From: Paraconiothyrium sp. Pb-2020
Taxonomy: Eukaryota > Ascomycota > Dothideomycetes > Pleosporales > Didymosphaeriaceae
Reading direction: 5' to 3'
DNA length: 64,000 nucleotides
Assembly (NCBI GenBank): GCA_022419385.1
Contig: JAJUBI010000002.1
Span: 5,208,001 to 5,272,000 of the forward strand
Shown piece by piece: positions 35,119-46,497 of this stretch. A program made the position numbers and the translations under genes. Every line of letters starts with the position of its first letter. Position 1 is the stretch's first letter. The notes under the pieces are model-generated. The model was given only the letters and a program-made list of their open reading frames with translations. It was not told the origin of the DNA and made no database searches.

Positions 35119-36828
35119 TTACATGAACTCTTCTATATGGGAAATTAGACTGAACCCGATCAGGAATAGCAGAAGACCCGCGAGAAGTGCTTCCTGGAGC
35201 GCACGTCTGGCACATATCATAGCTAGCATGGCCAACATGGACGTCAGCACTGTGGCACTGAAGACGATTCCCTTAGTGCAAGATAGCCTGGTTTTTCCAG
35301 TACGATACGCAGCAAAACCAGATAAGGCGAAGGTGAGACTTATCATGTTAACCAATACCACGACGAGAAGAACACGTGGTCTGGAGAGCGAGCCGTGATG
35401 AGGACGATTATACGGGTACACAATCGCGGCAGCAACTTGGCCGGTTTCTACAAGTCCGGCAGTCTCATCGGCGAACTGTAGCTCCCAATTACGCTGCCGC
35501 TCCATGTTAAGAAGCATATTCTGCCGATGGTCGTGAAAGTCGCGCTGGAGCCTTTGGTTGTCCTTACGTAAATCCTGGATCTGATCATTGAGGCGACGGA
35601 CTCCTCTACGATGGTGTTCTTCGCTATAAAATGTGCTTCTGCAGCAATTATCAAACAACCGAGCTAGCTCATTGTGTCCACCGAACTGGTCTATGTACGC
35701 TAGTCTTCGATAGAGATCGTGCGTTGTTGGTCGTACCTCCGGATTTTCCGCTAGCATTTGCACAATCTCGATAGCGATGTGTCGGTGTAGCGGAACGTCA
35801 GAATCCAAGAGACCCATCCAACGTCCCATCTGGGATAGATTTGCTTGGAACGAATTGCAATGGTCTAGATTGGGACGCAGCGCCTTGAGGGGCGTCAAAG
35901 ACCCGCGAAGGCACAACGTTAGGATTTCGAGGAAAACGCATCCAAGCGAAAACACGTCAGACGCGCGCCCACTGACTTCATGGCGAGCCACCTCCGGAGC
36001 AAAGTATTTCGGCGTTCCTCTGTCTCCGCTTTCTGTTTGACTTGTAGATCGTGCGGAGAAGTCCGTTGAGCTATTGAAGTCGGTAATCCAAACACGACGA
36101 CGCGATAGCAAAATATTGGAAGGCTTCAGATCGCGGTGCCGTACGTGCTTGCTATGCAGATATTTAATCGCGCCAGTGATACATCCAATCTTCGCGAGTA
36201 GGAAGGCACATTCAGGGCGACTACCTTGTTTCCACAGTGGTGGCGGCAGTCCAAGCTCAGATAGTCGCTCGATCTGTTGCGGCTCGAGCGGCATGCCCGA
36301 GTAGACTGATTCAAAATCATCGAAGAATGTTGCGAGGTCGCAGATTGCTACTGGATGCAGCAAGATACCAAGGAAATAGCCTCGTTGGTGAGGTTGTGTA
36401 TACGTGCCGATTATTTGGACTACATGATGATGGGATAGTCTCTTTAAAATATCGATTTCCCTCATTTCGGCTTCCGTGATCTTTTTTCGACAACTTCTTT
36501 GCTTCACTGCAAGGGCGGTGCCTCGACAGCGAGCTTCGAAAACTTCCCCGACTGCGCCATGGCCTAAGTAACGTCCACGTTCCAGAGGTATGCGTTCTTT
36601 TGAACCAAAATCCACATGAGAGCCGTTTCCTGACCAATCATCTCGTATTGATGCGTCGATATGGTCTTCTGATGTGCGTTCACTCGTTGAACAGTATTCG
36701 GTGGAAAATCTGTCAGTGCTCAACTCTTTGCATGACTCTGATTTGGACCAAGCCTCGCTTTTCGAAGGCGTTCGAATTTGGTGTACTTCCTCGACGACCA
36801 GAGGCGATTCACAGGTGACGCTGGCCAT
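35119..36828 (-). CDS. Protein kinase with a C-terminal membrane anchor region
   Basis: Serine/threonine-type kinase, single exon, 569 residues from the ATG at 36828 (no ATG further upstream in the frame; the extra 23 codons start at TTG). Residues 1-80 are Ser-rich and disordered. Kinase domain about 86-395: glycine loop LGHGAVGEV (88-96), Lys109 in LAVKQ, catalytic loop HRDLKPSN (231-238), metal motif DFN at 250-252 where DFG is usual, then GTPKYFAPE. Catalytic Asp, Asn and Lys are all present, so activity is plausible. Next comes a probable coiled coil (about 420-465, RRLNDQIQDLRKDNQRLQRD), then three or four hydrophobic helices (about 480-569), so the protein should be tethered to a membrane with the kinase domain on the cytosolic side. 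Substrate unknown. Confidence 0.88.
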   Translation of the reverse strand: MASVTCESPLVVEEVHQIRTPSKSEAWSKSESCKELSTDRFSTEYCSTSERTSEDHIDASIRDDWSGNGSHVDFGSKERIPLERGRYLGHGAVGEVFEARCRGTALAVKQRSCRKKITEAEMREIDILKRLSHHHVVQIIGTYTQPHQRGYFLGILLHPVAICDLATFFDDFESVYSGMPLEPQQIERLSELGLPPPLWKQGSRPECAFLLAKIGCITGAIKYLHSKHVRHRDLKPSNILLSRRRVWITDFNSSTDFSARSTSQTESGDRGTPKYFAPEVARHEVSGRASDVFSLGCVFLEILTLCLRGSLTPLKALRPNLDHCNSFQANLSQMGRWMGLLDSDVPLHRHIAIEIVQMLAENPEVRPTTHDLYRRLAYIDQFGGHNELARLFDNCCRSTFYSEEHHRRGVRRLNDQIQDLRKDNQRLQRDFHDHRQNMLLNMERQRNWELQFADETAGLVETGQVAAAIVYPYNRPHHGSLSRPRVLLVVVLVNMISLTFALSGFAAYRTGKTRLSCTKGIVFSATVLTSMLAMLAMICARRALQEALLAGLLLFLIGFSLISHIEEFM

Positions 36829-37099
36829 ATGAAACGGCGTGGAGTAGACGAGACTATAAGATGCGTGACTTTCATGAATGCGATTTGCGGGGAGCAAAAC
36901 GCGATTATATCAAAGTCCAGGGTTCACCGGAACGGGGCGTCCTCCAATACGCCATTTAATGAATCTAGCAATATAATAGGTTGATATCACAAGGCTGGAT
37001 CCAGTACGTGGCACCTTGGCACCTGCAGCGTCAGCAGTGAATCTAGGCTTCCATTGGCTAACATCCTCAGTCGACGGCCGGTAAACCAAGATGTATGGT

Positions 37100-39856
37100 T
37101 CACGCAAACTGTCTATAAGCCACCAAATTTCCACCCCAACTTCCTGGATTGTTCAGCATCTTCGGGTTACTCTTCCCGTCCAGCACTATCGTCTTCCCCG
37201 CCTTCGTGTTAATCCCATACCAGCTCAGCGCACTTGTCGTCCCAGCCACACGATTCATGTTCTCCTGGCAATCAGGTCCACACTGGTGATCACTAGAATA
37301 TATCCCGTCCCACGGCCCGTCGAAGAAGGCCCACGTCGAGCTCGAGTAGAGGTAAATATTCTGTGAGTTTTGCACGTTGATCCCGACGGAGGTGCGGCAG
37401 TAACCGTCGCCCGCAGCACACCAAGAGAAGTCTGGGTCGCCAGCGCGAGCTGTCCAAGGGGCAGGAGCAACTTGTACGGCGCCTCTGCCCTGCATGTACG
37501 GCGATTCAACTTGCAATAGGCCAGCGTATACATTCTGTGCGCCGTTGAAGTTATACCCGTAGAGCCAGTGGTGCTCCGATCCGCTGCCTACGAGCCAAGT
37601 TGCCTTGGTGGACTCAACAAGGATGCCGCGGCCGGTCGAGATGATCTGTAGCGGTGCCTGTCCATCTTCGGAGTGATCGGCTGTCCATACCCATACTGTG
37701 ATTTTCAGTCAGCAGATGCGTTGATCAAGGTGGTAAAGAAAGACCTACAATTTTGTACATACACCGAGCTGCTCGCCGTCAAATGCACTCCTGTGTGTGC
37801 AGCCTGGCACGCAGTCTGGGATCCGCACGAGCTAGTCACCATGGAGTCACGCATCCCGCCGATGTTGACGACAGAGTTCCAGATACCGACGTCTCCTGGA
37901 GATGAGCCCGCCATGTTCCACTCCATGATCTTCGCTCCAGCCAGCGGCTCTGCGACAGTAAAGCGCATGTCGGAAATTTGGGCAACACCAACGTCATTGG
38001 GATTGCCGACTTTGACAACGGGAACAGCATTATTAGCATCTTTAAATTTGGCACCCGCACCGCTGATGACAGGCCAGGCCTCGCCAACGATACGAGTTCC
38101 AGGTGGGATGAAGAGGGTAGATAGGACTACGTAGACGCCGTAGGGGAAGTATCTATGTGCAGTAAGCTTTCCTGGGGTAGCTTTCTTTTTCCACCGTGGT
38201 ATGAGACTTACGTGAACTTGCAGTTCGCCGCATTCTGCAGTAAAATCTGGTTCAGCGCCGCCGAGTCATCTGTCTTACCATCGCCCTTGACATCGAACCC
38301 CGCATCCTTGACATTGACGATCTGATCCTTAGCATACCCCGCGAACGTCGGCGCATCTTTCATGAAGAATTTTCCCGAGGCATCAAGAAGAGCCTGAGGT
38401 CGTGTGTTTTGGTACGTACCGCCTTTCTGATACTGCCCTGGCACAGCATTACCCCATATCCAAGTCGTTACTGTGCTTTGAGCGGCCAGGACAATTTGGT
38501 TATTCGAGGTGATTGCTATGGGGTTATTGGTGTCATGTTTCAGGTTCTGGATGACAATCTGGTTGTTTCTGTCCCCAGAGTCGTTCGACGAGTCTCGGAA
38601 TACAACCGTGTTTCCTGAGTTCTTGCTCTCGGAGTCGAGCAGAATGACATCGCCATGGCCGCCTGTGGCATCGATGCCCACACCACATGTGTCAAACGTG
38701 ACGCCTTGCAAGAGTGAGTTGAATCCGCCTGGTGCGACGTAAGCCGTCGTACAGAACATGAAGTAAATGTTCTTGAAGACGACTTGCTGATTGTTGTTCT
38801 GTATCCCGATGGCTCCACCGATTATCTGCACGTCTGTGACTGCGATGGTGGAGCCGGCTTGTAGGAGGATGCCAGTGTGGCCGGTGGAGCTGGAGGGCAT
38901 GTTGATTTTGACGTTTCCAAGAGCGCAGCCTTGGGCTACGCCCCAGCGCAGAGCGACGATCTTCTTGCTCGCTGGGAGTGCAGTAGTACTGAAATGTTAC
39001 CCAAAGTCGCAGTTCATATGTTCGAAAAGCACCTACTCGATGATTACGTTTCGCAATTGGATCATGAATGATGTCTCGGGTGCGCTAGCAGAATCATAGC
39101 CGTCCACAAGTATGTCTCCAGAGAAACTGGGCGCAGCCTTCAGCACCGGAGGATCGTTCGGATCCCCCATGATGATAGTGCCTTTTCTCAGATCAAGCTT
39201 CGAACCCAACTGGTATGTCCCACTGGGAATGAATACGTGCGCAGGCTGCGCAGAAAGCGGTCCCTGGAACCTGTTCTTGTTTTGACTACCATCATAATCA
39301 TTTAGAGCATTTTGAACAGCGTTTGTCTGATCACCCGTGCCGTCGCCCTTGGCACCGTAGCTCTGGACATTGCGATATGTTTTATACGTGTAGAAATCGC
39401 CCTGGTCAGTCAGTAGTGCGGGCTCGCGCTGGAAGGTTTATGTTGATATACCAAAAATGGAGCATAGCCGCGAGCAGTTCCACTGTGATCTTGCTGATCC
39501 ATCCAAAATGCAGTAGGTTTACTGGTCACGGGGCCGGAACAGGCAGCGGCAGCCTTGAACTTCGCCTCAACTCTCAACGGCTTTGCCGGTTTGATATTGC
39601 TGGGATTGTAGGACGTATTGCGATCAATGGAAGCCGGGCCTGTGGCAAGGACGCTGTGTTAAAACACTGTGAGAAGATCTCTAGAGATTCTGGCACCGGA
39701 AACGTACGGATTGGCCGGACCCTTCGGTACTGGTGGTACAGACCAGTATGCAGACTTGGGTGCACCTTTGGCAAGTGGATCGGCTCGTCGTCCAATTGCT
39801 GCTTCTGCGAAAGCAACAATGGCTGCTATGTGCAGCAATCGTTGGAGGATTATCAT
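37100..39856 (-). CDS. Secreted exo-beta-1,3-glucanase, GH55
   Basis: Predicted extracellular glucan 1,3-beta-glucosidase acting on fungal or callose-type beta-1,3-glucan. Six exons: complement(join(37100..37695, 37749..38152, 38212..38988, 39037..39401, 39452..39653, 39708..39856)), 830 residues, all phases consistent. Signal peptide 1-20 (MIILQRLLHIAAIVAFAEAA). Two pectate-lyase-like beta-helix halves each open with the family motif: RNVQSYGAKGDGTGDQT and VKDAGFDVKGDGKTDDSAA. The second half has FIPPGTRIVGEAWPVISG, then WNMAGSSPGDVGIWN and YVQNLWVWTADHSEDG, hallmarks of GH55. The first intron uses donor 39707 and the second of two possible acceptors, the pair that keeps frame. Isolated on the left of the sugar-use cluster; it may or may not be co-regulated. 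Confidence 0.9.
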
Positions 39857-41146
39857 GTTGCGCCTTGGAACAGGTCCTCAACTTGCTGATGTGCAGGTTC
39901 GGCGGACAAAGAGAAATGTTCGTCTCCTGCCTTGTGGGACCAAGCTATCCCTTATGCATATTCAAAGTCAAGCTCACTCGTAGATTAGGCCGCGAGGTTC
40001 AAACCTGAACTTACCTACGAGCACCCGTGTTGATCAAGACCGAACATCAGCGATTAGTGAAGGGACTAGCGGTGTCACCGAAACGCCGCGGAGGCTTGAA
40101 CATCCAGCCATACATCCTCTAACCTGTGAAAAATGGCGGCTTGCTGACGAGGTGGAGAAACATATGGCTGGGAAGAAAACCTAGCAGGGTGTAGAATTGG
40201 TCACTATACTTAGCCCAACGGCATCCTAATCTCCAGTCGGACCTGCGGAGTTGTTCAAGGCTGAGGTTTGGTAAGGAATGCAAGGGAGCTGGCGCCAGCT
40301 GCAGGGGTTAAGCGAATTGTGTAAGCGGGTGTAATCAATTTAGCTGAACAACGGAATTGGATGACATATTTATGATTGGGCGACAATACCGCGGCTCCTA
40401 AAATTGGTGTACCCAAGCGCGAACCGAGAGTCAACATGCGGGCTGTGAAGAAGAAGATCTTACTTAACATCTTCATGCAGTCAGAAAGAACACTTTAATC
40501 GGACTGGACTACATGCAGAGTGCACTGACTGTGTAAGTAATGCAGATAGTTGACCGACTTACCGCATATACTAAAGAATACTCGGAAGCCTGTCCTTTGG
40601 CCCCCACTGATCTGGCTGTCGTGGGCTACCAATGACCGCAGCGAAGGGACTTGCGGAAAATGAGCACCTAGTGCTACCCTCAATTACAATAACAAGACTC
40701 TTTTATGGGTTTATGTAGTCAAAATTATCGTTGCGCACGTCTGCACAATCTTGCAGGTCGTTGATAAAATTTGCGTGTCGGGCATAGGAAGCCAGAACCG
40801 TTAGGGCCTCTTATCCTTGCAACCACCGCTACCATTCCTACTAGAGAAGAATGATCTTGCGTGAGTACATACAAAATTAGCGTTCATTATACCGTGTCTT
40901 TAACGAGATAGTCTTCGTAAGAGACTGATGGTATCTGCGAGTGATTGAGCGTTGTCGAGGCGCAAGCTATGCTCAGGGTCACTGATCAAGGCTATAAGCA
41001 TTTGGCTCGTATATAGATAAGGTGTAGAAGATAAGGATAGGAATTAGGTAGGTGATATAGAGATTAGCTACGCTCTTAGTAATTCCTTCGCGATATATTA
41101 ATATACTGTTTACTATTTAGTCCCTTAAAGTGCTAGTGACAGACTC
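39857..41146. other. Intergenic stretch, right part AT-rich
   Basis: Left part is the GH55 promoter. From about 40860 to 41140 the DNA becomes AT-rich with many TA steps (for example GATATATTAATATA), the look of mutated repeat DNA, but no element ends could be found. No gene recognised. Confidence 0.5.
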
Positions 41147-43742
41147 TTAATCCGGTATACGAACAGGATTTGCCGATGTTACATAAAGTCTGTCTAGCAA
41201 GTCTAGACACTCTGAACGTATTCCCCAACACTTGAGTGTTGTGAGAAGCTTGTGGCCCTTCATCAACACACGAGCCGGGCCTTCGGACCCATATAGGTCT
41301 CCGACACCTGTGATATGGGCCTTCATTTTATGACCACGACGAATGAACTGCTGTACTAGTTCGTCATCCGTTGGGCGATCAAGTAAGATGATTTCGCAGA
41401 CGCTGTCATCATCCGTGCTGTTAGGGAACGCTTGATCTCGTGCAGGTATTTCGGTGGTTGCAGTCGTTCCCTGCTGATCCGCAGTTGTTTGAGATGCCAC
41501 AGAAAAATGTTGTTCAATTGCGTTGCCGGCTGACCGTCGCGCAAAGGTCCCGAATGCCCACAAAGTCATGGCTGCTAGCGCGACCATCGGTGCCTCGTAA
41601 AAAGCGTCTGCGGAGTGGTGTCGAACATGCCAGAATAACACTCCAGCATGGACTGCGGCAAGGCGGGCCTTGAACTGGTGTTGTACAGCCCAGCGCTGGA
41701 TCTGTTGGGTGGCTTCCTCCGCTCCCGCCTGGTCAATGCCGTACAGCCCTGTGCGATATTTTGCCATGGTAAGAAGTTGCTCGCATGGTACCAACAAGGC
41801 GACTCTTGCAAAGTGGAGATGAAGTACAGTCGGGTGCTCATACCCACTCTGTTGGCCGATGGTGGCATTGGCTTGCCAATGCAAGATATCAAGGGCATCA
41901 CAAGTCGAGTTCTGCCACTTCGAAAACGCTGGAACGGAGGGTAACCAAATTGGGTCGCATACGTTGTATTCCTCCTGCTTGCCAGTGGGTTCCCAAGAAG
42001 AAAGTGGATTGCTGTAATAACGACTAACATCCCAGAGACGATGATACAGGCCATGAATCATCAAGATGCGAGCAAACTCTCCCCTGTCACGAGGTAGTCT
42101 CTTAGAGACGTATAACTGTTGCAGTGACTCCTGCAAAGTAGGAGGCGGCGGCTTCGCACCTAACAGCGCCTGCCAGTCTGTACTAGTCTGAGCCTCCCAT
42201 ATCTCATCATCGCAAGGGAGAGGCAATTTTGCGTCTTCCAGTGTAAAGATTGGCTTGGCTTGGCTATGCGTAGCATTCATGGTATCGAGTAGCCACGCGG
42301 AATATGCCAGCCGTTTGCTCTGCTCGCTTTGTAACCATATTCCCCACCGCAGATCCAGGGAGTGATCACTGTTTTTCGCGTTCTCAAAGCTAGTCTTTCC
42401 TCGGGAGAATAGCTCTTTAAGGGTTTCTGGTCCATTGAACGCTCCAGATTGTGTAGTGACACTGTGGTAAGTGCTGCAGATGTAGTAGAGCAACTGAGCT
42501 TGTGCTAAGTACATCCCTTCTTGTGGGTAGCCGGAGGCATCAACTAGACTTCTTCGCGTCCATTCGTGCATAGACATGATAAACTGTAACGGTGCTTGCG
42601 TGTAATGGCTTCCTATTGCACACATGGCCAAAGCCAAACATGTGTTGCTTACCGACCAGTTCAAGAAGCGATGCAAAAAAGGAATTACTGGATGAAAAGA
42701 AGTCCAGTACATGTGCATAAAATGCTGCAGAATTTCTCTGGGCGGCGGATCGGAGGGTACAAAGGCGGCTGACTCGGTCCAGTCAGTCATACATGAATGA
42801 TGAAAAGCTGCTACAATCTGACTATAGGTATCGATTGATATTTCCACGGCACCCGAAAAGTCGAAAGCCTCGTCAGGCCTCCATGTTAAAGCAAATTCTG
42901 GAAAGGATTCTTCGCAGGATGGGGTGCTTATTTGTGCTATTGGCCTGTCCCGTCTTACGTGCGGTGGACGACTCGACTGACCGGAGACATAAGTCGTGCA
43001 TGACTCTGCTCGATCTGATAGTGATGAGCGTGGGCTTGCGGCCGTTTCTCCGAGTGGATATGTCGCTTTAGAGGTTCCGAAGGAGGTTTGCTCCGTGAGA
43101 AAGCTCCCTAATTGTGGATCGTCATTTAACCCAGCATTGAGATTGAATGTTGGCGACCCATCCGCCAACGCGTTAAGCCAATTCGTCGCAGACAGCATGT
43201 CAGCGCTGAAAAGCTCGTCAGTCAGATATAGCTCTTCGTTTGTCACTCTCTGTTCTTCTCCAGCCGGCGTATCTTCAACGAAGGCGGGCATGCCGATGGT
43301 TTGAAGGGGGACCGAGGACTGATGAGGATAGATGCAGGGTTGACCTCTGGTTTGGCATCGTGCACAACCAGATGGTATGCCAGAGCACCGAGCCTTTGCA
43401 GCGGCGCAACTAATGCAAGCTCTTGCTCCTCGCTGCAGTAAATTAGGGGCACCAACATGGAGTGATCCGTGCCTCTGGAGCGCATCCCTGTTCATGCAAA
43501 AGTAAGCTACTCTTCAATCTAGAAATTGAATTGAACCGGAATCGTCAGCACAAGCTAGCGCCTAAGGAATAGAGGCGGCATAGTGTAAGCTACCTTCGTA
43601 CAAAGCCTTTTGAGCATATCTGGCAACGGAAAGGTCGATTTTTCGAATGAGTCAGCTCGTGACGCCTCAGATGCTCTTCGCGGCTAAACGATCTCAGGCA
43701 TTGGCGACACTTGAACTCTTTTGTGGAGGCACCGGAGTCCAT
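41147..43742 (-). CDS. Transcription factor with C2H2 fingers and a Zn2Cys6 cluster
   Basis: Hybrid regulator. Model: complement(join(41147..43487, 43594..43742)), 829 residues from the ATG at 43742; the frame stays open upstream, so a longer start is possible. Finger 1 is FKCRQCLRSFSREEHLRRHELTH (C-2-C-12-H-3-H); finger 2, FRCQICSKGFVRRDALQRHGSLH, is split by the intron, so the splice is confirmed by the finger. The Gal4-type cluster follows at CISCAAAKARCSGIPSGC, then ARCQTRGQPC (spacing 2-6-6-2-6). A fungal regulatory region comes next (HFMHMYWTSFHPVIPFLHRF; CLALAMCAIGSHYTQAPLQF). It is divergent from the GH127 gene, 321 bases apart, which makes that gene a likely target together with the nearby sugar transporter. 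Confidence 0.9.
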
Positions 43743-43807
43743 ATGGTCGCTTTTGTCGAGTTTTGAAGATGCGGAGGATCGCCGGAGGTCGCCCACCTCG
43801 TCACTCG

Positions 43808-43826
43808 CACCCCACCGGAACTTCCG
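43808..43826. promoter_or_regulatory. CGG-N5-CCG palindrome and shared 12-mer
   Basis: CCGGAACTTCCGG at 43815-43827 is a perfect inverted repeat around one base, containing CGG-N5-CCG (43816-43826), the classic half-site layout of Zn2Cys6 proteins. It overlaps CACCCCACCGGA (43808-43819), which recurs identically upstream of the sugar transporter. It sits between the divergent regulator and GH127 genes. Binding is inferred. Confidence 0.55.
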
Positions 43827-44063
43827 GCCATCGCTAGTCAACGGTCCGACACATCTTAGCTCATATCGTGCTCCCCTCCGGAACGCCATTTTTCGGCACA
43901 TTCTCACGAGAGTTGAGACGTGGGGATGATTTGGCCATTGGTCACCACACGGCAGCACGCACAAACACGCGCTTTCCCCGGTCCAAGCTGCTTTCTTGGC
44001 TCTGCCTTTCTTCCGCAGCACTCTTCACTCCCAACATCTCGTGAACTTCGATGTTAGACTGCC

Positions 44064-46064
44064 ATGACGCATCCTCAAACACGCTTCCTGTCTGTTAAAG
44101 TCGCCGGAAACTCATTAATCGGACAAAGGCGCAATGCAGCAAAGAAATCCACCCTTCTATATCAGCTCGATGTATTGAAGAAGACGGGCCGATACGACGC
44201 CTTCAAGCTCGAGTGGAAGGATATATACAGCCAGGAACCAACAGTATGGCCGATTCCCGATCATCTTTTCTGGGATTCAGATGTGGCCAAATGGATCGAA
44301 GGCGCATGTTACTATTTGCAAGAGGAGTTCTTACCAGAAGTTGATGCAGCCGTCAAAGAAATGGTAGAGATGATCCGGAGCGCACAGCAACCCGACGGCT
44401 ATCTAAACATTCATTACACGTTAGTGGAGCCTACGAAACGCTTTACCAATCTACGCGACATGCATGAGCTCTACAACGCGGGACATCTGATCGAAGCGGC
44501 GTTGGCACATAATCAATTGTACAAGAATGACCGCTTGATGGAGCCAATCATCAAGTACATAGACCTTCTGTACGACACGTTTGGGCCAGGCCTAAGTCAA
44601 GTCCACGGTTATCCGGGCCACCCAGAGATTGAGCTGGCGCTACTGAGGCTATATGAGCGGACGGGAAATGCCAAACATCTTGCGTTGGCGAAGTACTTCG
44701 TGCTTGAACGGGGTAACCCAACGGGGGTCAATGGTCGCCCTTACTACGTTACAGAAGCTGAGATGCGTGGCGAGGATGCACGATACATGCCACACTACTA
44801 CCCGAAGCCAATGTCCTTGTGGTATCATCAGGCTCACAAACCTATTGTGGAACAGGACTCTATTGAAGGCCATTCCGTTCGTGCGATGTACCTTTTGACT
44901 GCTGCAGCGGACTTGGCCGCCCACGATGATTCGAAAGACTGCGAAGATCTCAAACGAGCAGTCCTCAGGTTATGGGAAAATATGACGTGCCGCAAGATGT
45001 ACGTTACAGGTGGTATAGGCGCAATTGAGCAATGGGAGGGCTTCGGTATTGACTATTTTCTTCCTCAAGGTACCGACGAAGGTGGCTGCTATGCCGAGAC
45101 ATGCGCTGCTATTGGCGTGATGATGCTAGCAGAGCGCATTTTGAAATTCGACAGGGATGCAAGATATTCGGATGTCATGGAGCTCTGTCTCTATAATGCT
45201 GTACTTACAGCTATGTCGTGGGATGGCAAAGCTTTTACTTATGTCAATCAGCTGGCCTCGAGCGACGCAAACCCATCAAAGCGCGAGGACTGGTTCACAG
45301 TAGCTTGTTGTCCACCAAATTTGCTGCGTACCCTTGGGCAGATTGGCGGCTACATTTGGGCGTATGATGCGAACGAGAAGACTAGACGCGCAAGCATCGA
45401 TGTCCACTTGTACGTGCCTTCCACGCTGCGTTTAAACGTCGGAGAAGAAGAGATCGAGGTCCGCCAAGACAGCAAGTGGCCATGGGATGGCGACATCTCT
45501 TTCGAAGTCCGCTCCAGCGTCAAAGACGTCAGCTTAAACCTACGTATCCCGGGCTGGTCGTCCGAATACATTCTAGGACCTGCTTGCCCTGCCGCAACGG
45601 TCGAGAAAGGATATTTGTCTCTACCTGCAGACTACGTCACTACCAACAAATCCTTCAAGCTATCCATACCGCTAGAGGCTGAATGGGTCATCCAGAACCC
45701 GCTTGCTGGTCGCAATATAGTCTCGCTCAAGCGCGGTCCGATCGTGTATTGCGTCGAAGATATTGACAACGCCTGGGTTCACGACCACTTTCGAGGCACA
45801 TTCGTCGATATCAATGGGAGGTTAACGGAGTCCACTGTTAAAGATGACCATACAGGAGATGAATACGTTGGGCTAAGTCTCGAAAATGGTACAAAAATGC
45901 TGGACATAGCTCAAAGTCAAACCGGGCCCTCAATGTCTGAGCGCGACTTTAGGGACCAGTTAAGTGCAGGCAAGGACATCAAAGAGCTCCATTTCGCACC
46001 TTACTATTTTCGGGCGAATCGCGCGGGCAAGGGCCACATGCGCGTAGGCCTACAAAGACAATAG
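44064..46064 (+). CDS. Beta-L-arabinofuranosidase, GH127
   Basis: Glycosidase of family GH127 (once DUF1680), releasing L-arabinose from beta-linked arabinofuranosides. Single exon, 666 residues, the usual length. Visible: the N-terminal WEGACYYL-like segment as WIEGACYYLQEEF and QQPDGYLNIHYT; the zinc/catalytic region GGCYAETCAAIG (Glu and Cys of the metal site); and CCPPNLLRTLGQIGGYIW, the Cys-Cys pair that supplies the nucleophile and a zinc ligand in the studied bacterial enzyme HypBA1. The C-terminal third is the beta-rich domain. No signal peptide, so the enzyme should be cytosolic and act on oligosaccharides taken up by the cell. That fits the adjacent sugar transporter and divergent regulator. 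Confidence 0.92.
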   Translation: MTHPQTRFLSVKVAGNSLIGQRRNAAKKSTLLYQLDVLKKTGRYDAFKLEWKDIYSQEPTVWPIPDHLFWDSDVAKWIEGACYYLQEEFLPEVDAAVKEMVEMIRSAQQPDGYLNIHYTLVEPTKRFTNLRDMHELYNAGHLIEAALAHNQLYKNDRLMEPIIKYIDLLYDTFGPGLSQVHGYPGHPEIELALLRLYERTGNAKHLALAKYFVLERGNPTGVNGRPYYVTEAEMRGEDARYMPHYYPKPMSLWYHQAHKPIVEQDSIEGHSVRAMYLLTAAADLAAHDDSKDCEDLKRAVLRLWENMTCRKMYVTGGIGAIEQWEGFGIDYFLPQGTDEGGCYAETCAAIGVMMLAERILKFDRDARYSDVMELCLYNAVLTAMSWDGKAFTYVNQLASSDANPSKREDWFTVACCPPNLLRTLGQIGGYIWAYDANEKTRRASIDVHLYVPSTLRLNVGEEEIEVRQDSKWPWDGDISFEVRSSVKDVSLNLRIPGWSSEYILGPACPAATVEKGYLSLPADYVTTNKSFKLSIPLEAEWVIQNPLAGRNIVSLKRGPIVYCVEDIDNAWVHDHFRGTFVDINGRLTESTVKDDHTGDEYVGLSLENGTKMLDIAQSQTGPSMSERDFRDQLSAGKDIKELHFAPYYFRANRAGKGHMRVGLQRQ

Positions 46065-46497
46065 AGTAGACTTGCGAAACGTGTGCTGTGTTAGACCATG
46101 TCATGTGATTATAGCAAATTACTACTGTTGTGATGTTACACTTTGAGCTCTGAGTTGGTATACGCTCCCCGAAATCAGTCAAACTCCACGTTCATGCACG
46201 AATACAGCCACAAAAGATGAACTTGTACAAATCGGACCTGAGAATAATCGTTCGGATTAACAATAATCCACCACGTCCACTCGATCTTGGACCTTCCTGT
46301 CCTGACGCATGACCATGGCTACCAGAACAAGGAAGGGGCCTCAATAGAACGCAAGCAAGAGGAGGCACAACGTAAGATTTGCTAGTGTGCAGTGCAAGGA
46401 TGATAAAGATATACGTCACTTGTCGATCTTCGCACACTGGTAATATGGAAACACATGCATTCCCATCTCTGAATCCGTGCTTGACGGAACTAGCTAG
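46065..46497. other. Intergenic stretch between convergent genes
   Basis: 3' flanks of the GH127 gene and the sugar transporter meet here. No gene seen. Confidence 0.6.

Noticed and set aside
36829..36897. Longer N-terminus for the kinase
   Set aside because: The frame there begins with TTG, not ATG; the first ATG is at 36828.
39708..39856. Alternative donor (GTGCCAG) for the first GH55 intron
   Set aside because: It also keeps frame, but the GTACGT donor with the acceptor at 39654-39655 has far better splice signals.
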